Shown here: positions 18,657-27,815 of the stretch, in pieces
How positions within the stretch are numbered: the stretch's first letter is position 1
How the letters are laid out: each line of letters begins with the position of its first letter
Assembly: GCF_000423305.1 (NCBI RefSeq)
Contig: NZ_KE384002.1
Coordinates: forward strand, 8,915 to 72,914
DNA: 64,000 nucleotides
Direction: 5' to 3'
Origin: Legionella moravica DSM 19234
Lineage (GTDB): Bacteria; Pseudomonadota; Gammaproteobacteria; Legionellales; Legionellaceae
Notes under the pieces: generated by a model
The model's database searches: none
What the model was told of the DNA's origin: nothing
The model's input: only the letters and a program-made list of their open reading frames with translations
Position numbers and translations under genes: made by a program

Positions 18657-19214
18657 ATGAAAATTATCGATACACAGATAGCAGATGTCAAAATAATTGA
18701 ACCAACAGTGTATGGAGATGATCGGGGTTTTTTTTATGAGTCCTTTCATCACCTCCGATATCAGGAAATGCTAGGCATTAATGATGTTTTTGTACAGGAC
18801 AATTATTCTCGTTCACAAAAAGGGGTACTAAGAGGGCTTCACTTTCAAAGTCAGTTTGCACAAGGAAAATTAGTATGTGTTTTGGCGGGGGAAGTATTTG
18901 ATGTTGCTGTAGATATACGTATCGGTTCCCCCACATTTGGGGCATGGGTTGGGGTGATACTATCTTCTCAAAACAGGCGCCAATTATGGGTTCCTAAGGG
19001 GTTTGCCCACGGATTTTGTGTTTTAAGTGATTCTGCGGATTTTTTCTATAAGTGTACCGATTATTACCATCCTCAAAGTGAACTATCAATTAGTTATTCA
19101 GATCCACAATTAGCAATAAACTGGCCTATCGAGAGTGAAGTTCAACTTTCTGCAAAAGATGCTGCCGCTAAGCCTTTGAAGTTGATTGACACCAAATATT
19201 TACCAAGGTACTAA
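18657..19214 (+). CDS. rmlC: dTDP-4-dehydrorhamnose 3,5-epimerase
   Basis: A 185-residue cupin enzyme for the third step of dTDP-L-rhamnose synthesis. Conserved features are the GDDRGFFYESF opening, DNYSRSQKGVLRGLHFQ-type strand (catalytic His in RGLHFQ), and the PKGFAHGF segment. Length is standard. It lies 30 bases after the CBS-aminotransferase and is followed by rmlD, rmlB and, after pgi, rmlA, giving a complete set for activated L-rhamnose, a known constituent of Legionella LPS core. A run of eight T lies early in the gene (about 18728-18735). Confidence 0.94.
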   Translation: MKIIDTQIADVKIIEPTVYGDDRGFFYESFHHLRYQEMLGINDVFVQDNYSRSQKGVLRGLHFQSQFAQGKLVCVLAGEVFDVAVDIRIGSPTFGAWVGVILSSQNRRQLWVPKGFAHGFCVLSDSADFFYKCTDYYHPQSELSISYSDPQLAINWPIESEVQLSAKDAAAKPLKLIDTKYLPRY

Positions 19215-19220
19215 AAGCAT

Positions 19221-20102
19221 ATGAAAATATTGGTAACTGGCGCAAATGGTCAAGTGGGTACTGAAATTGTAAAATTATTTACTTCTACAACACATGAAAT
19301 TATAAGCTTTACAAGACAAGAGCTTAATTGTGAACATATTAATGGAGTTAATTCTACCTTATTAACAGTTCGTCCTGATCTAATCATTAATACTGCAGCA
19401 TATACTTCTGTTGATCAGGCTGAAGATGAACCGAGTCGAGTAGTAGTTGTCAATTCTACATTTGTTGGAGAATTGGCTGCTTATTGTCGGCAATGGAATA
19501 TACCGTTAATTCACTTATCTACTGATTATGTATTTGATGGGAACTCTTTGGAGCCTTACAGGGAATTAGATATACCGAATCCTCAAAATGTGTATGGCCG
19601 ATCAAAATTAGCAGGTGAGCATGTGATATCCTCTATTTTAAACGATTATCTGATATTGCGAGTTAGCTGGGTATTTGGAATCTCTGGTAGCAATTTTGTA
19701 AAAACCATTTTAAATTTGGCTTCTGTACGTGATGAGTTAAATATAGTTAGCGATCAATGGGGGAGACCAACAGCAGCACGTGATATAGCCAGAGTCTTGT
19801 TGGAAATTGTTCAAAAGTTAGCCTCAGGCTCTTTTGGTGGTTGGGGAATATACCATTACGCCGGTCAAGGTATTACAAATTGGTATGATTTTGCTCATGA
19901 ATTTATAAAAATGGCTGTTGAAAGAAATGGTACCTTAAATATGGCAAATATATATCCAATTAAATCAGATGAATACCGTACTAAAGTTAAAAGACCTAAG
20001 AATTCAGTTTTGGATACGACCAAGATTGAACAAAGCTTAGGCATAGTTTGCCACCATTGGAAAGATTACTTACCAGAGGTTGTAGAATGTTGCATCAGAT
20101 GA
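19221..20102 (+). CDS. rmlD: dTDP-4-dehydrorhamnose reductase
   Basis: A 293-residue short-chain dehydrogenase that completes dTDP-L-rhamnose using NAD(P)H. It has the Rossmann motif GANGQVG near residues 7-13, the STDYVFDG segment that carries the catalytic Thr, and the YGRSKLAGE active-site Tyr-x-x-x-Lys. Length is normal. It starts six bases after rmlC and ends ten bases before rmlB. Confidence 0.94.
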   Translation: MKILVTGANGQVGTEIVKLFTSTTHEIISFTRQELNCEHINGVNSTLLTVRPDLIINTAAYTSVDQAEDEPSRVVVVNSTFVGELAAYCRQWNIPLIHLSTDYVFDGNSLEPYRELDIPNPQNVYGRSKLAGEHVISSILNDYLILRVSWVFGISGSNFVKTILNLASVRDELNIVSDQWGRPTAARDIARVLLEIVQKLASGSFGGWGIYHYAGQGITNWYDFAHEFIKMAVERNGTLNMANIYPIKSDEYRTKVKRPKNSVLDTTKIEQSLGIVCHHWKDYLPEVVECCIR

Positions 20103-20112
20103 GCAAAACTAT

Positions 20113-21117
20113 ATGAGCTATAAAATAAAAAATCTTTTAGTCACAGGAGCTGCAGGCTTCATTGGATCTAACTTTGTTCGATATATGCTTGAACACTATT
20201 CAGACATCAGAGTGATTAGCCTTGATAAATTAACTTATGCAGGAAACAAATCTAATCTGGCAGCTGTTGAACATGCTAAAAATCACATATTTGTACAAGG
20301 AGATATTTTAGATAAAGCCTTGGTTTTATCTATATTGCGCCAATATGAGATAGATACTATCGCGCATTTTGCTGCTGAATCACATGTGGATAATTCTATT
20401 AATAATCCCCAGATTTTTCTTGAAACTAACATAATAGGTACTTTTACTTTATTGGAATCTGCCAGACATTATTGGACTGATGAAAAGAACTGGGATAGCG
20501 AATATTGCAGATTTCATCATGTATCTACTGATGAAGTTTATGGCTCATTAGATGAACATGATCACCCTTTTACTGAATTAAATGCTTATCAACCCAACTC
20601 TCCTTATTCGGCCTCAAAAGCCGGTTCAGATCATATAGTACGGGCATTTTTTCATACTTATAAGTTGCCGGTAATTACTTCAAATTGTTCTAATAATTAC
20701 GGACCTAATCAGCATAAGGAAAAATTAATTCCCAAAGTAATTGATTCATGCATTCACCGAAAGCCAATTCCAGTATATGGAAATGGAAAAAATATACGTG
20801 ATTGGTTATTTGTAATCGATCATTGTGAGGCCATTGATTTAATTATTAGAAAGGGAGTTGTTGGGGATGTTTATAATATTGGTGGGAATAACGAGCTGGA
20901 TAATCTGAGCTTAATCAAGACTATTTGCCACATAATGGATGACTTGATGCCACTAGGTACTCCCTATGAATCATTAATAAATTTCGTAGCGGATAGAAAG
21001 GGACACGATAAACGATATGCAATAGATAACTCTAAAATTTACAGGGAGCTCGGTTGGAGTCCTAAAGGAGATTTTCATTGTAAATTGATGAGTACTATTC
21101 AGCATTATCTAGGCTGA
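20113..21117 (+). CDS. rmlB: dTDP-glucose 4,6-dehydratase
   Basis: A 334-residue extended SDR for the second rhamnose step, converting dTDP-glucose to the 4-keto-6-deoxy intermediate. Motifs are GAAGFIGSNFVRYML, the HFAAESHVDNS segment, VSTDEVYGSL with the catalytic Asp-Glu, and SPYSASKAGSDH with Tyr-x-x-x-Lys. The NYGPNQ substrate loop is present. Genes are ordered rmlC-D-B, and rmlA is separated from them by pgi. No separate LegB-type dehydratase is present in the window. Confidence 0.94.
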   Translation: MSYKIKNLLVTGAAGFIGSNFVRYMLEHYSDIRVISLDKLTYAGNKSNLAAVEHAKNHIFVQGDILDKALVLSILRQYEIDTIAHFAAESHVDNSINNPQIFLETNIIGTFTLLESARHYWTDEKNWDSEYCRFHHVSTDEVYGSLDEHDHPFTELNAYQPNSPYSASKAGSDHIVRAFFHTYKLPVITSNCSNNYGPNQHKEKLIPKVIDSCIHRKPIPVYGNGKNIRDWLFVIDHCEAIDLIIRKGVVGDVYNIGGNNELDNLSLIKTICHIMDDLMPLGTPYESLINFVADRKGHDKRYAIDNSKIYRELGWSPKGDFHCKLMSTIQHYLG

Positions 21118-21232
21118 ATTTTAATATAATTTTAATGGAGATCTGATTAGAGGGTTGCATAGAGTTAGTATAAATGTTGTTGGAAAGCATACATTTTAAA
21201 CTTATTTTTTCTACCCTTATAATTGACGTTTT

Positions 21233-22726
21233 ATGAAAAAACTTACTGAACTAACATCCTGGATTGAACTTCAAGCAGAGGCAAAAAATCTTCTAAAAAA
21301 AGGAAGTACAATAGCGCCTTATTTAAATGATAACGTTAAAAGCCAATACACAAAAAGTATGGATTTTTTGACATTTGATTTTTCCAGGCAAATGATAAAT
21401 TCAAATATAATGAATTTGTTGGTTCGATTGGCGGATGATGTTGCATTAGGGGAAAAACTAGATGATTTGATGAGCGGTAAGAAAGTAAATGTAAGTGAGC
21501 GCAAAGCTGCTCTGCATACTGCTTTACGCGATTTTGAAACGTCTTCTTTAATTGTTGATGGTTTAAATATTATGTCAGAAGTGGGTAATACCCGTGAGCA
21601 AATGAGACGAATATCAAGTCTGATCAGAGCTAAAAAATGGCTTGGATATACGGGGTTGCCTATAACCGACATAGTAAATATTGGTATTGGTGGATCTGAT
21701 TTAGGACCTCGTTTATGTATCAACGCTTTAGATTCATATTGTTCAAAAGATCTTAATTATCATTTTATATCTGATGCTGATCCGGATGGTTTCGATGCAA
21801 CCATTAAATTAATAGATCCTAAAACCACATTATTTATTATTTCTTCGAAATCGTTTACTACAAAAGAAACATTGATAAATGCCAATAAAGTAATTGAATT
21901 ATATCCTTCACAACCTTGTATCCAACAACACTTTATAGCGATTACAGCGCATCCAATGAGAGCGCAACAATTGGGTATCAAAACAATTTTACTTATATGG
22001 GATTGGGTTGGCGGGCGATATTCATTTTGTTCAGCCGTTAATCTAATTACGGCAATTGCTATTGGTTATGAACAATTTGTTCAACTCCTGGCTGGCGCTC
22101 ATAAAATGGATCAACACGTCCACCACACAGATTTTGCAAATAATATTCCTGTATTAATGGCTTTATTGGGTATATGGAATATTAATTTTTTAAATATTCA
22201 TAATTTGCTTATTCTTGCCTACTCAAAAAGGTTGGAATATTTTATCCCTTATTTACAGCAACTTGATATGGAAAGTAATGGGAAATCTATAGATATAAAT
22301 GGAAAAAAGGTTGAATATGCTACCGGTCCTATAGTTTGGGGGGGATTGGGAAATCAGGCGCAACACAGCTATTTTCAATTATTATGCCAAGGAACACACA
22401 AATCTGCCGTGGATTTTATTACTTTACAGACAAATGACAAATACATAATTAATGAGATGTGTGATTACAAAATAAAAGTTTTAAGCGAGGGGATCGAGTC
22501 TGTTAATAATCCGAATGGCTTTATATCCGGCAAAGTCCCTTTAAATCATATTAAATTATCCGATTGTTCTCCTGATTCTCTTGGTGCATTGGTTTCGTTA
22601 TATGAACATAAGATATTCATCCAAAGCGTTATTTGGAATATTAATCCGTTTGATCAACCTGGAGTTGAAAGTGCCAAATTGTTGGGTAATTTTTCGACTG
22701 AACGGAACTCAATTAAAGAGTGCTGA
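21233..22726 (+). CDS. pgi: Glucose-6-phosphate isomerase
   Basis: A 497-residue enzyme that interconverts glucose 6-phosphate and fructose 6-phosphate, linking central metabolism to NDP-sugar synthesis. The signature IGIGGSDLGPR lies near residues 146-156. The phosphate-binding SSKSFTTKET and the WVGGRYS segment are present. It is shorter than the E. coli enzyme (549) by loss of terminal segments. It sits between rmlB and rmlA, as in the known L. pneumophila LPS locus. A run of seven G lies at 22338-22344 inside the gene. Confidence 0.94.
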   Translation: MKKLTELTSWIELQAEAKNLLKKGSTIAPYLNDNVKSQYTKSMDFLTFDFSRQMINSNIMNLLVRLADDVALGEKLDDLMSGKKVNVSERKAALHTALRDFETSSLIVDGLNIMSEVGNTREQMRRISSLIRAKKWLGYTGLPITDIVNIGIGGSDLGPRLCINALDSYCSKDLNYHFISDADPDGFDATIKLIDPKTTLFIISSKSFTTKETLINANKVIELYPSQPCIQQHFIAITAHPMRAQQLGIKTILLIWDWVGGRYSFCSAVNLITAIAIGYEQFVQLLAGAHKMDQHVHHTDFANNIPVLMALLGIWNINFLNIHNLLILAYSKRLEYFIPYLQQLDMESNGKSIDINGKKVEYATGPIVWGGLGNQAQHSYFQLLCQGTHKSAVDFITLQTNDKYIINEMCDYKIKVLSEGIESVNNPNGFISGKVPLNHIKLSDCSPDSLGALVSLYEHKIFIQSVIWNINPFDQPGVESAKLLGNFSTERNSIKEC

Positions 22727-22835
22727 ATACGAATTGTGTTTTTAAAAGATAATAATAGAATTTAATGTAATGGCTTATTATTCTTGATAAAATCAAAATC
22801 ATTCTACTGGTTACACATTATAATGAGAGAAATAA

Positions 22836-23714
22836 ATGAAAGGTATTATCTTGGCAGGGGGGACAGGTTCCAGACTATTTCCTTTAACTAAATCTATTAG
22901 TAAGCAAATTGTTCCAGTCTACGATAAACCAATGATTTACTACTCCATTTCAACATTAATGCTGGCTAATATTCGCGAGATCTTAATTATATCATCCGAG
23001 GAGCATTTACCTCTTTATAAATCATTATTATCTGATGGCTCGCAATGGGGCGTAAATTTTAGTTACGTAATTCAAAATAAACCTAAGGGCATTGCGGAAG
23101 CATTTATATTAGGTGAGGAGTTTATTGGATCAGATTCTGTGTGTTTGGTTTTGGGAGATAATATTCACCAAGGAAGAGGACTATCCGAGTTATTGCAAAA
23201 TGCCAAATCCAAGTTAAATGGTGCAACAATTTTTGCTTATTATGTAGACAAACCACAGTCTTATGGCGTTGTAGAATTTAATGAGAATCTGCAAGCTGTA
23301 TCGATTGTTGAAAAACCAACTCATCCTAAATCAAATTATGCTGTAACTGGTCTGTATTTTTATGATAATCAAGTTATAGATATAGCAAAGGAATTAAAGC
23401 CATCCAATAGGGGTGAACTTGAAATAACTGATGTAAATCGATTTTATTTGTATGAAAATAAGCTGGATGTTGAGGTTCTCGGTCGTGGATTTGTATGGCT
23501 GGATATGGGCACGCCAGAAACTCTCTTATCTGCAAGTAACTATGTGCACATGATTGAACAACGGCAAGGCCTGAAAATTGGATGTCCAGAGGAAATAGCA
23601 TGGAGAATGAAATTCATTAGTGATACTGAATTATTGGATAGAGCAAAGGAATTGGATAAAAGTAGTTATGGACAATATCTCTCAGGACTATTAAATCAGA
23701 AACATTTTCAATAG
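22836..23714 (+). CDS. rmlA: Glucose-1-phosphate thymidylyltransferase
   Basis: A 292-residue nucleotidyltransferase for the first rhamnose step: dTTP plus glucose-1-phosphate to dTDP-glucose. The signature LAGGTGSRLFPLTKSISKQ covers residues 6-24, followed by YDKPMIYY. LGDNIHQG supplies the metal-binding Asp, and EKP lies near residue 161. Length is typical. The first codons include a run of six G (22857-22862). Confidence 0.95.
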   Translation: MKGIILAGGTGSRLFPLTKSISKQIVPVYDKPMIYYSISTLMLANIREILIISSEEHLPLYKSLLSDGSQWGVNFSYVIQNKPKGIAEAFILGEEFIGSDSVCLVLGDNIHQGRGLSELLQNAKSKLNGATIFAYYVDKPQSYGVVEFNENLQAVSIVEKPTHPKSNYAVTGLYFYDNQVIDIAKELKPSNRGELEITDVNRFYLYENKLDVEVLGRGFVWLDMGTPETLLSASNYVHMIEQRQGLKIGCPEEIAWRMKFISDTELLDRAKELDKSSYGQYLSGLLNQKHFQ

Positions 23715-23729
23715 AGCCAGGTACTTATA

Positions 23730-24686
23730 GTGTCCAAAATTTTAATTACAGGTGCAACAGGATTTATTGGGCGAAGTTTGGTTCCTGCTCTAATTTCTGC
23801 AGGACATGAGGTTCGATGCGCAGTTTATAAAAAAAGCAACTCCATCCAAGCGGATCAAGTTCAAATTGATAGGTTAGAGCTGCAACCAGATTGGACAGAT
23901 GCTTTAGTGGGCATTGATATAGTCATCCATCTTGCAGCAAAAGCGCACATCACAGATAAAAAGCGATATTTATATCCGGAAGAATATTCCAGCGTGAATA
24001 GCATGGCAACCCAATGTTTGGCAAATCAGGCTGCCAAATGCAATGTAAAGAGATTTATATTTTTGAGTTCGATTAAAGTTAATGGAGAATTTACATCGGA
24101 AAATAGTCCCTTTACAGAGGATAGCGTTGCTCAACCGGAGGATCCTTATGCCCAGAGTAAATTATCTGCTGAACAGCATTTATGGAATATTAGTAAAACT
24201 ACAGGGATGGAAATTGTAATATTAAGGCCTCCATTAGTTTACGGCCCTCATGTAAAGGCCAATTTTTTGAAAATAATAAAGTTAGTAGATAAAGGTTGGC
24301 CTTTACCTTTTGGAATGGTTAATAATAAGCGCAGTTTTATTTATATTGATAATTTGGTTTCAGCAATATGTTCAGTGCTTTCGGATCCAAGAGCTACCAA
24401 TCAACTCTATCTGGTAGCTGATGACGACTCTTGGTCATTAGCGCAGTTGATCAATACATTAGCGAAAGGAATGGATAGAAAAGCACACTTGTTTTCTGTG
24501 CCTGTTTTTTTATTGTCCTCACTGTTTACACTCATCGGCTTTAGAAGTCTAAACTCGCGTTTGTTTGCTTCTTTGGTAGTAAGCAATAATAAAATAAAGT
24601 CGCAACTCGGTTGGGCTCCTCCCATTAGCTCAGTAGAGGGATTAGCCATAACGGCAAAATGGTATCAATATGAATACAATTCTTAG
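23730..24686 (+). CDS. UDP-sugar epimerase/reductase, extended SDR (WbpV/WbpK-like)
   Basis: A 318-residue NAD-dependent sugar epimerase/dehydratase. GATGFIGRSLVPAL is at residues 7-20, VIHLAAKAH in the middle, the Ser in FLSSIKVNG, and the YAQSKLSAE Tyr-x-x-x-Lys site. The start is GTG. This family reduces or epimerises UDP-4-keto-6-deoxy-HexNAc to UDP-QuiNAc or UDP-FucNAc. It overlaps the following WbpL/WecA-like transferase by 17 bases, the usual pairing in which the SDR makes the first sugar of the repeat or core attachment. The precise product is not determined. Confidence 0.8.
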   Translation: MSKILITGATGFIGRSLVPALISAGHEVRCAVYKKSNSIQADQVQIDRLELQPDWTDALVGIDIVIHLAAKAHITDKKRYLYPEEYSSVNSMATQCLANQAAKCNVKRFIFLSSIKVNGEFTSENSPFTEDSVAQPEDPYAQSKLSAEQHLWNISKTTGMEIVILRPPLVYGPHVKANFLKIIKLVDKGWPLPFGMVNNKRSFIYIDNLVSAICSVLSDPRATNQLYLVADDDSWSLAQLINTLAKGMDRKAHLFSVPVFLLSSLFTLIGFRSLNSRLFASLVVSNNKIKSQLGWAPPISSVEGLAITAKWYQYEYNS

Positions 24687-25674
24687 TTTAATTCTTGTCA
24701 TGGTTTCAGCTATTTTAACCAAGTTATTTTTTATGTTTGCAAAAAATACAAGGCTGATTGATAAACCCAATGAGAGAAATTTGCATGCAAAACCAACAGT
24801 ACGAGGTGGAGGTGTTATTTTTATCGGATTAAGCCTGATAAGTTGGTTTATAATAAGTTACAACAGTGAGGCCCTTGTACATGAGCAGATAATATTTTTG
24901 GGAAGTGTTTTAATAATTGCAACCATCAGTTTTTTTGATGATATATTTAGCTTGTCTGTTAAGTTAAGATTTCTAATTCAATGCCTGATCGCGTTAACTA
25001 TTTCATTAGTGATACAACCAGAAAAATTGGATTTTATCTTATTTTCAATCAGTTCTGTTTATTTCATTGTTCCCTTCATTTTTATTTCAGTAATAGGCGC
25101 AATAAACCATTTTAATTTTATGGATGGTCTGGATGGATTTTGTGCTTCTCAAGCCATTTTTTTATTGATTACCTACGGGTTGTTTTTTTTCTTACAAGGG
25201 GCTTCACTATATCAAGAATTTTGTATGATTCTTACCCTTTGCCTCTTCGGGTTTTTGGTATTTAATTTCCCCCCCGCTAAAATATTTATGGGTGACATTG
25301 GCAGTGCTTCATTGGGGTTAATTACCTTTTGTCTCGCGTTGATTGCACAGGAACAGTACAATGTTCCAATAGTATACTGGTTTATGCTTAATTTAATATT
25401 TCTGTTTGACTCAATTACCACCCTAATCCGCCGAATGATAAGAAAAGAACATTGGATTGCTCCTCATAAAAAACATGCTTATCAGAGATTGAAACAGTCT
25501 GGAGTGAATTCACGAATTATCTTATTGGGTCAAATACTTATCAATTTGTTTTTTGGGGTTCTCGTACTATTGACTAAAAATCAACTGCTCAATTTATTGG
25601 TGGCATTAATTTTAGAACTTGGATGTCTGGCGTTCATATATCGGTCTATTGAAAATAAATTTCCAATGAAATGA
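24670..25674 (+). CDS. Undecaprenyl-phosphate sugar-1-phosphate transferase (WecA/WbpL-like)
   Basis: A 334-residue polytopic inner-membrane enzyme of glycosyltransferase family 4 with about ten to eleven helices. It transfers a HexNAc-1-phosphate to undecaprenyl phosphate, starting glycan assembly. HAKPTVRGGGVIF at about residues 40-52, the DD pair in ISFFDD, NHFNFMDGLDGF, and the cytoplasmic HxxH-like HKKHAYQR near the C-terminus are family landmarks. A run of seven C lies at 25269-25275. Pairing with the upstream SDR suggests FucNAc or QuiNAc as its substrate. Confidence 0.9.
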   Translation: MNTILSLILVMVSAILTKLFFMFAKNTRLIDKPNERNLHAKPTVRGGGVIFIGLSLISWFIISYNSEALVHEQIIFLGSVLIIATISFFDDIFSLSVKLRFLIQCLIALTISLVIQPEKLDFILFSISSVYFIVPFIFISVIGAINHFNFMDGLDGFCASQAIFLLITYGLFFFLQGASLYQEFCMILTLCLFGFLVFNFPPAKIFMGDIGSASLGLITFCLALIAQEQYNVPIVYWFMLNLIFLFDSITTLIRRMIRKEHWIAPHKKHAYQRLKQSGVNSRIILLGQILINLFFGVLVLLTKNQLLNLLVALILELGCLAFIYRSIENKFPMK

Positions 25675-25955
25675 AACGAAAGAAACAGAGATTGAAGAGT
25701 CGGATTCTATTCATTTAAATAAAAGAAGATCGAATCAAGAAGGAATTTTGAGTACAAAGCGTAAATCTGTGATTTTTACAGCATCGTATTTACTTCCTTT
25801 CTTATATTATCATGAATCAGACCTCCAATGTGAAGAGCTTAAAATAGCGTCGTGGGATACTAAGGATGGATTCACTAAGTTTATATCGTTTGATTGCAGA
25901 TTGATTGTTATCGAATTATACTACCTGCATTTTAGTGGATGGACCGAACAGAATT
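25675..25955. other. Gap between the WecA-like gene and gmd with a doubtful small ORF
   Basis: A 281-base spacer in an otherwise tight operon. A 92-codon frame from a TTG at 25748, with AGGAA just upstream, runs to 26026 and overlaps the start of gmd by about 70 bases. It has no recognisable domain. The spacer may mark a junction where the gmd-to-formyltransferase block joined the conserved core, and may hold an internal promoter, but none was identified. Confidence 0.35.
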
Positions 25956-27098
25956 ATGAAAACGGCATTAATCACAGGAATTACAGGACAAGATGGAGCT
26001 TATTTAGCGAGCTATCTTTTAGATAAAGGATATGTAGTTCATGGTATTAAAAGACGGGCTTCTAGTTTTAATACGCAACGAGTCGATCCTATATATAAAG
26101 ATCGCCATGAAAAAGACGCTCAACTTTTTTTGCATTATGGCGATTTAACAGACAGTTCAAATTTAATCCGCATTATTCAAAATACCCAGCCTGATGAGAT
26201 TTATAATTTAGCAGCAATGAGCCATGTTCATGTAAGCTTTGAGCTTCCTGAATATACTGCCGATACGGATGCTCTTGGGACAGTGAGAATTTTAGAAGCA
26301 GTAAGATTGTTGGGTTTAAGTAAATCAACAAAAATATATCAAGCTTCAACCAGCGAGCTTTATGGAAAAGTACAGGAGATTCCCCAGCGGGAAACAACTC
26401 CATTTTATCCCAGAAGCCCATATGCAATTGCAAAGCTTTATGCCTATTGGATGATTGTCAATTACAGAGAGGCTTATAATTTTTTTGCCTGTAATGGAAT
26501 TTTATTTAATCATGAATCTCCCCTTCGTGGAGAAAATTTTGTAACTCGTAAAATTACTCGTGCAGTTGCAAAAATTGCTTATAACATGGAAGACAGATTA
26601 ATTTTAGGAAATTTAAATGCAGAGCGAGACTGGGGGCATGCCAAAGACTATGTCCGAGCAATGCATTTGATATTGCAGCATGAAAAGCCCGAGGATTTTG
26701 TTATTGCAACGGGTATGGTACACACAGTTCGCCAGTTTGTAATACAGGCATTTCTGCAAATTGGTATTACTCTGGGCTTTTATGGAACAGGGGTTAATGA
26801 ACGCGGAATAATTGAAAAAATTGAGTCAGATTTGTTTTATGATGCTGTAGGGATTCAACCTAAACATCTTCGAATTGGACAGGAATGTGTCATAGTAAAC
26901 CAAGAGTACTTCCGGCCTGTAGAAGTAGATACTTTATGCGGAGATGCATCAAAAGCAAGAACCACATTAAATTGGACTCCTGAATACAATTTTTATCAAC
27001 TAATCTCAGAGATGGTCTCTAGTGATCTTATGTTATTTAGCAAAGGTAAGAGTTTGATTGATAATGGCTTTCAATTACCTTTAGCGTATGAGTTGTAG
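25956..27098 (+). CDS. gmd: GDP-mannose 4,6-dehydratase
   Basis: A 380-residue extended SDR that converts GDP-mannose to GDP-4-keto-6-deoxymannose. [15 protein letters not shown] at residues 7-21 and the [10 protein letters not shown] loop are diagnostic of Gmd. The catalytic Tyr-x-x-x-Lys is in [10 protein letters not shown], and [16 protein letters not shown] follows. The ATG at 25956 restores the normal N-terminus; an upstream start at 25905 would add 17 non-homologous residues. The next sugar gene is a perosamine-synthase-like aminotransferase, which points to GDP-perosamine rather than GDP-fucose, since no GMER reductase is seen nearby. Confidence 0.94.
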   Translation: MKTALITGITGQDGAYLASYLLDKGYVVHGIKRRASSFNTQRVDPIYKDRHEKDAQLFLHYGDLTDSSNLIRIIQNTQPDEIYNLAAMSHVHVSFELPEYTADTDALGTVRILEAVRLLGLSKSTKIYQASTSELYGKVQEIPQRETTPFYPRSPYAIAKLYAYWMIVNYREAYNFFACNGILFNHESPLRGENFVTRKITRAVAKIAYNMEDRLILGNLNAERDWGHAKDYVRAMHLILQHEKPEDFVIATGMVHTVRQFVIQAFLQIGITLGFYGTGVNERGIIEKIESDLFYDAVGIQPKHLRIGQECVIVNQEYFRPVEVDTLCGDASKARTTLNWTPEYNFYQLISEMVSSDLMLFSKGKSLIDNGFQLPLAYEL

Positions 27099-27110
27099 AT
27101 GGAGACCAGG

Positions 27111-27815
27111 ATGATTTCAATAGTATTACCTTGTTTTAATGAACGAGGTAACGTAATACCGTTAATTCATGAAATTTCAGAAACGTTGCAAAATTATGAG
27201 TTCGAAATTATCGTAGTTGATGACAATAGTCCTGATGGAACTTATCAGGCGGTTCTGGATTTGAATTTGTCCTATGTCCATCCCGTTTTGAGAACTTCAG
27301 ATCCCAGCTTTGCAAAATCGATACGTGCAGGTATTGAATTAAGTAAGGGTGATATCGTGATTATTATGGATAGCGACTTTAATCACGAGCCTAAATACTT
27401 ACCTATTTTAGTTACTAATTGCCAGTTTTATGACGTTGTTTCAGGATCTCGATTTGTTTATGGTGGAGCAATGGGATCTAAATTTAGACATATTTCGAGT
27501 TGGTTATTTAATATTTTTGTTAGAATTTTCACCAGAAAGTTGGTGACAGATAGCTTATTTGGTTATCTGGCTATACGAAGATCAGTGCTTGATAAAGTTG
27601 ATTTTGATTTAATTTTTTGGGGGTATGGGGATTACTGCATTCGCTTAATGTATTACTTGCAACAAGCTTCATGCTCCATTTTACAAGTTCCTATTATATT
27701 AGGTCAGAGAAAGTATGGTGAGGGCAATAAAAAATTGGTAAAGACGTTCATAAAATACTTTGTCGCAACGGTAAATCTGGTTTTATTTCCAAAAAGGAAA
27801 TTTCAAAATGATTAA
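27111..27815 (+). CDS. Glycosyltransferase family 2, polyprenyl-phosphate sugar synthase (DPM-like)
   Basis: A 234-residue GT-A enzyme. The opening ISIVLPCFNERGN, VVDDNSPDGT and MDSDFNHEP (DxD-type, in the form usual for dolichyl/undecaprenyl-phosphate mannosyltransferases) place it in the DPM1 group. It would transfer a sugar from a nucleotide donor to undecaprenyl phosphate on the cytoplasmic face. The ATG at 27111 has GGAG six bases upstream; the ATG at 27099 touches the gmd stop codon and is less likely. There are no C-terminal membrane helices. The downstream GT-C-like and UPF0104-type membrane proteins are plausible partners. Confidence 0.82.
   Translation: MISIVLPCFNERGNVIPLIHEISETLQNYEFEIIVVDDNSPDGTYQAVLDLNLSYVHPVLRTSDPSFAKSIRAGIELSKGDIVIIMDSDFNHEPKYLPILVTNCQFYDVVSGSRFVYGGAMGSKFRHISSWLFNIFVRIFTRKLVTDSLFGYLAIRRSVLDKVDFDLIFWGYGDYCIRLMYYLQQASCSILQVPIILGQRKYGEGNKKLVKTFIKYFVATVNLVLFPKRKFQND

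Noticed and set aside
21319-21723. 134-codon minus-strand frame inside pgi
   Set aside because: It is fully antisense to a well-conserved enzyme, with no independent ribosome-binding or family support.
25748-26026. 92-codon plus-strand frame with TTG start and AGGAA upstream
   Set aside because: It overlaps gmd by about 70 bases, has no known domain and its composition looks non-coding. It is kept only as a note in the spacer entry.
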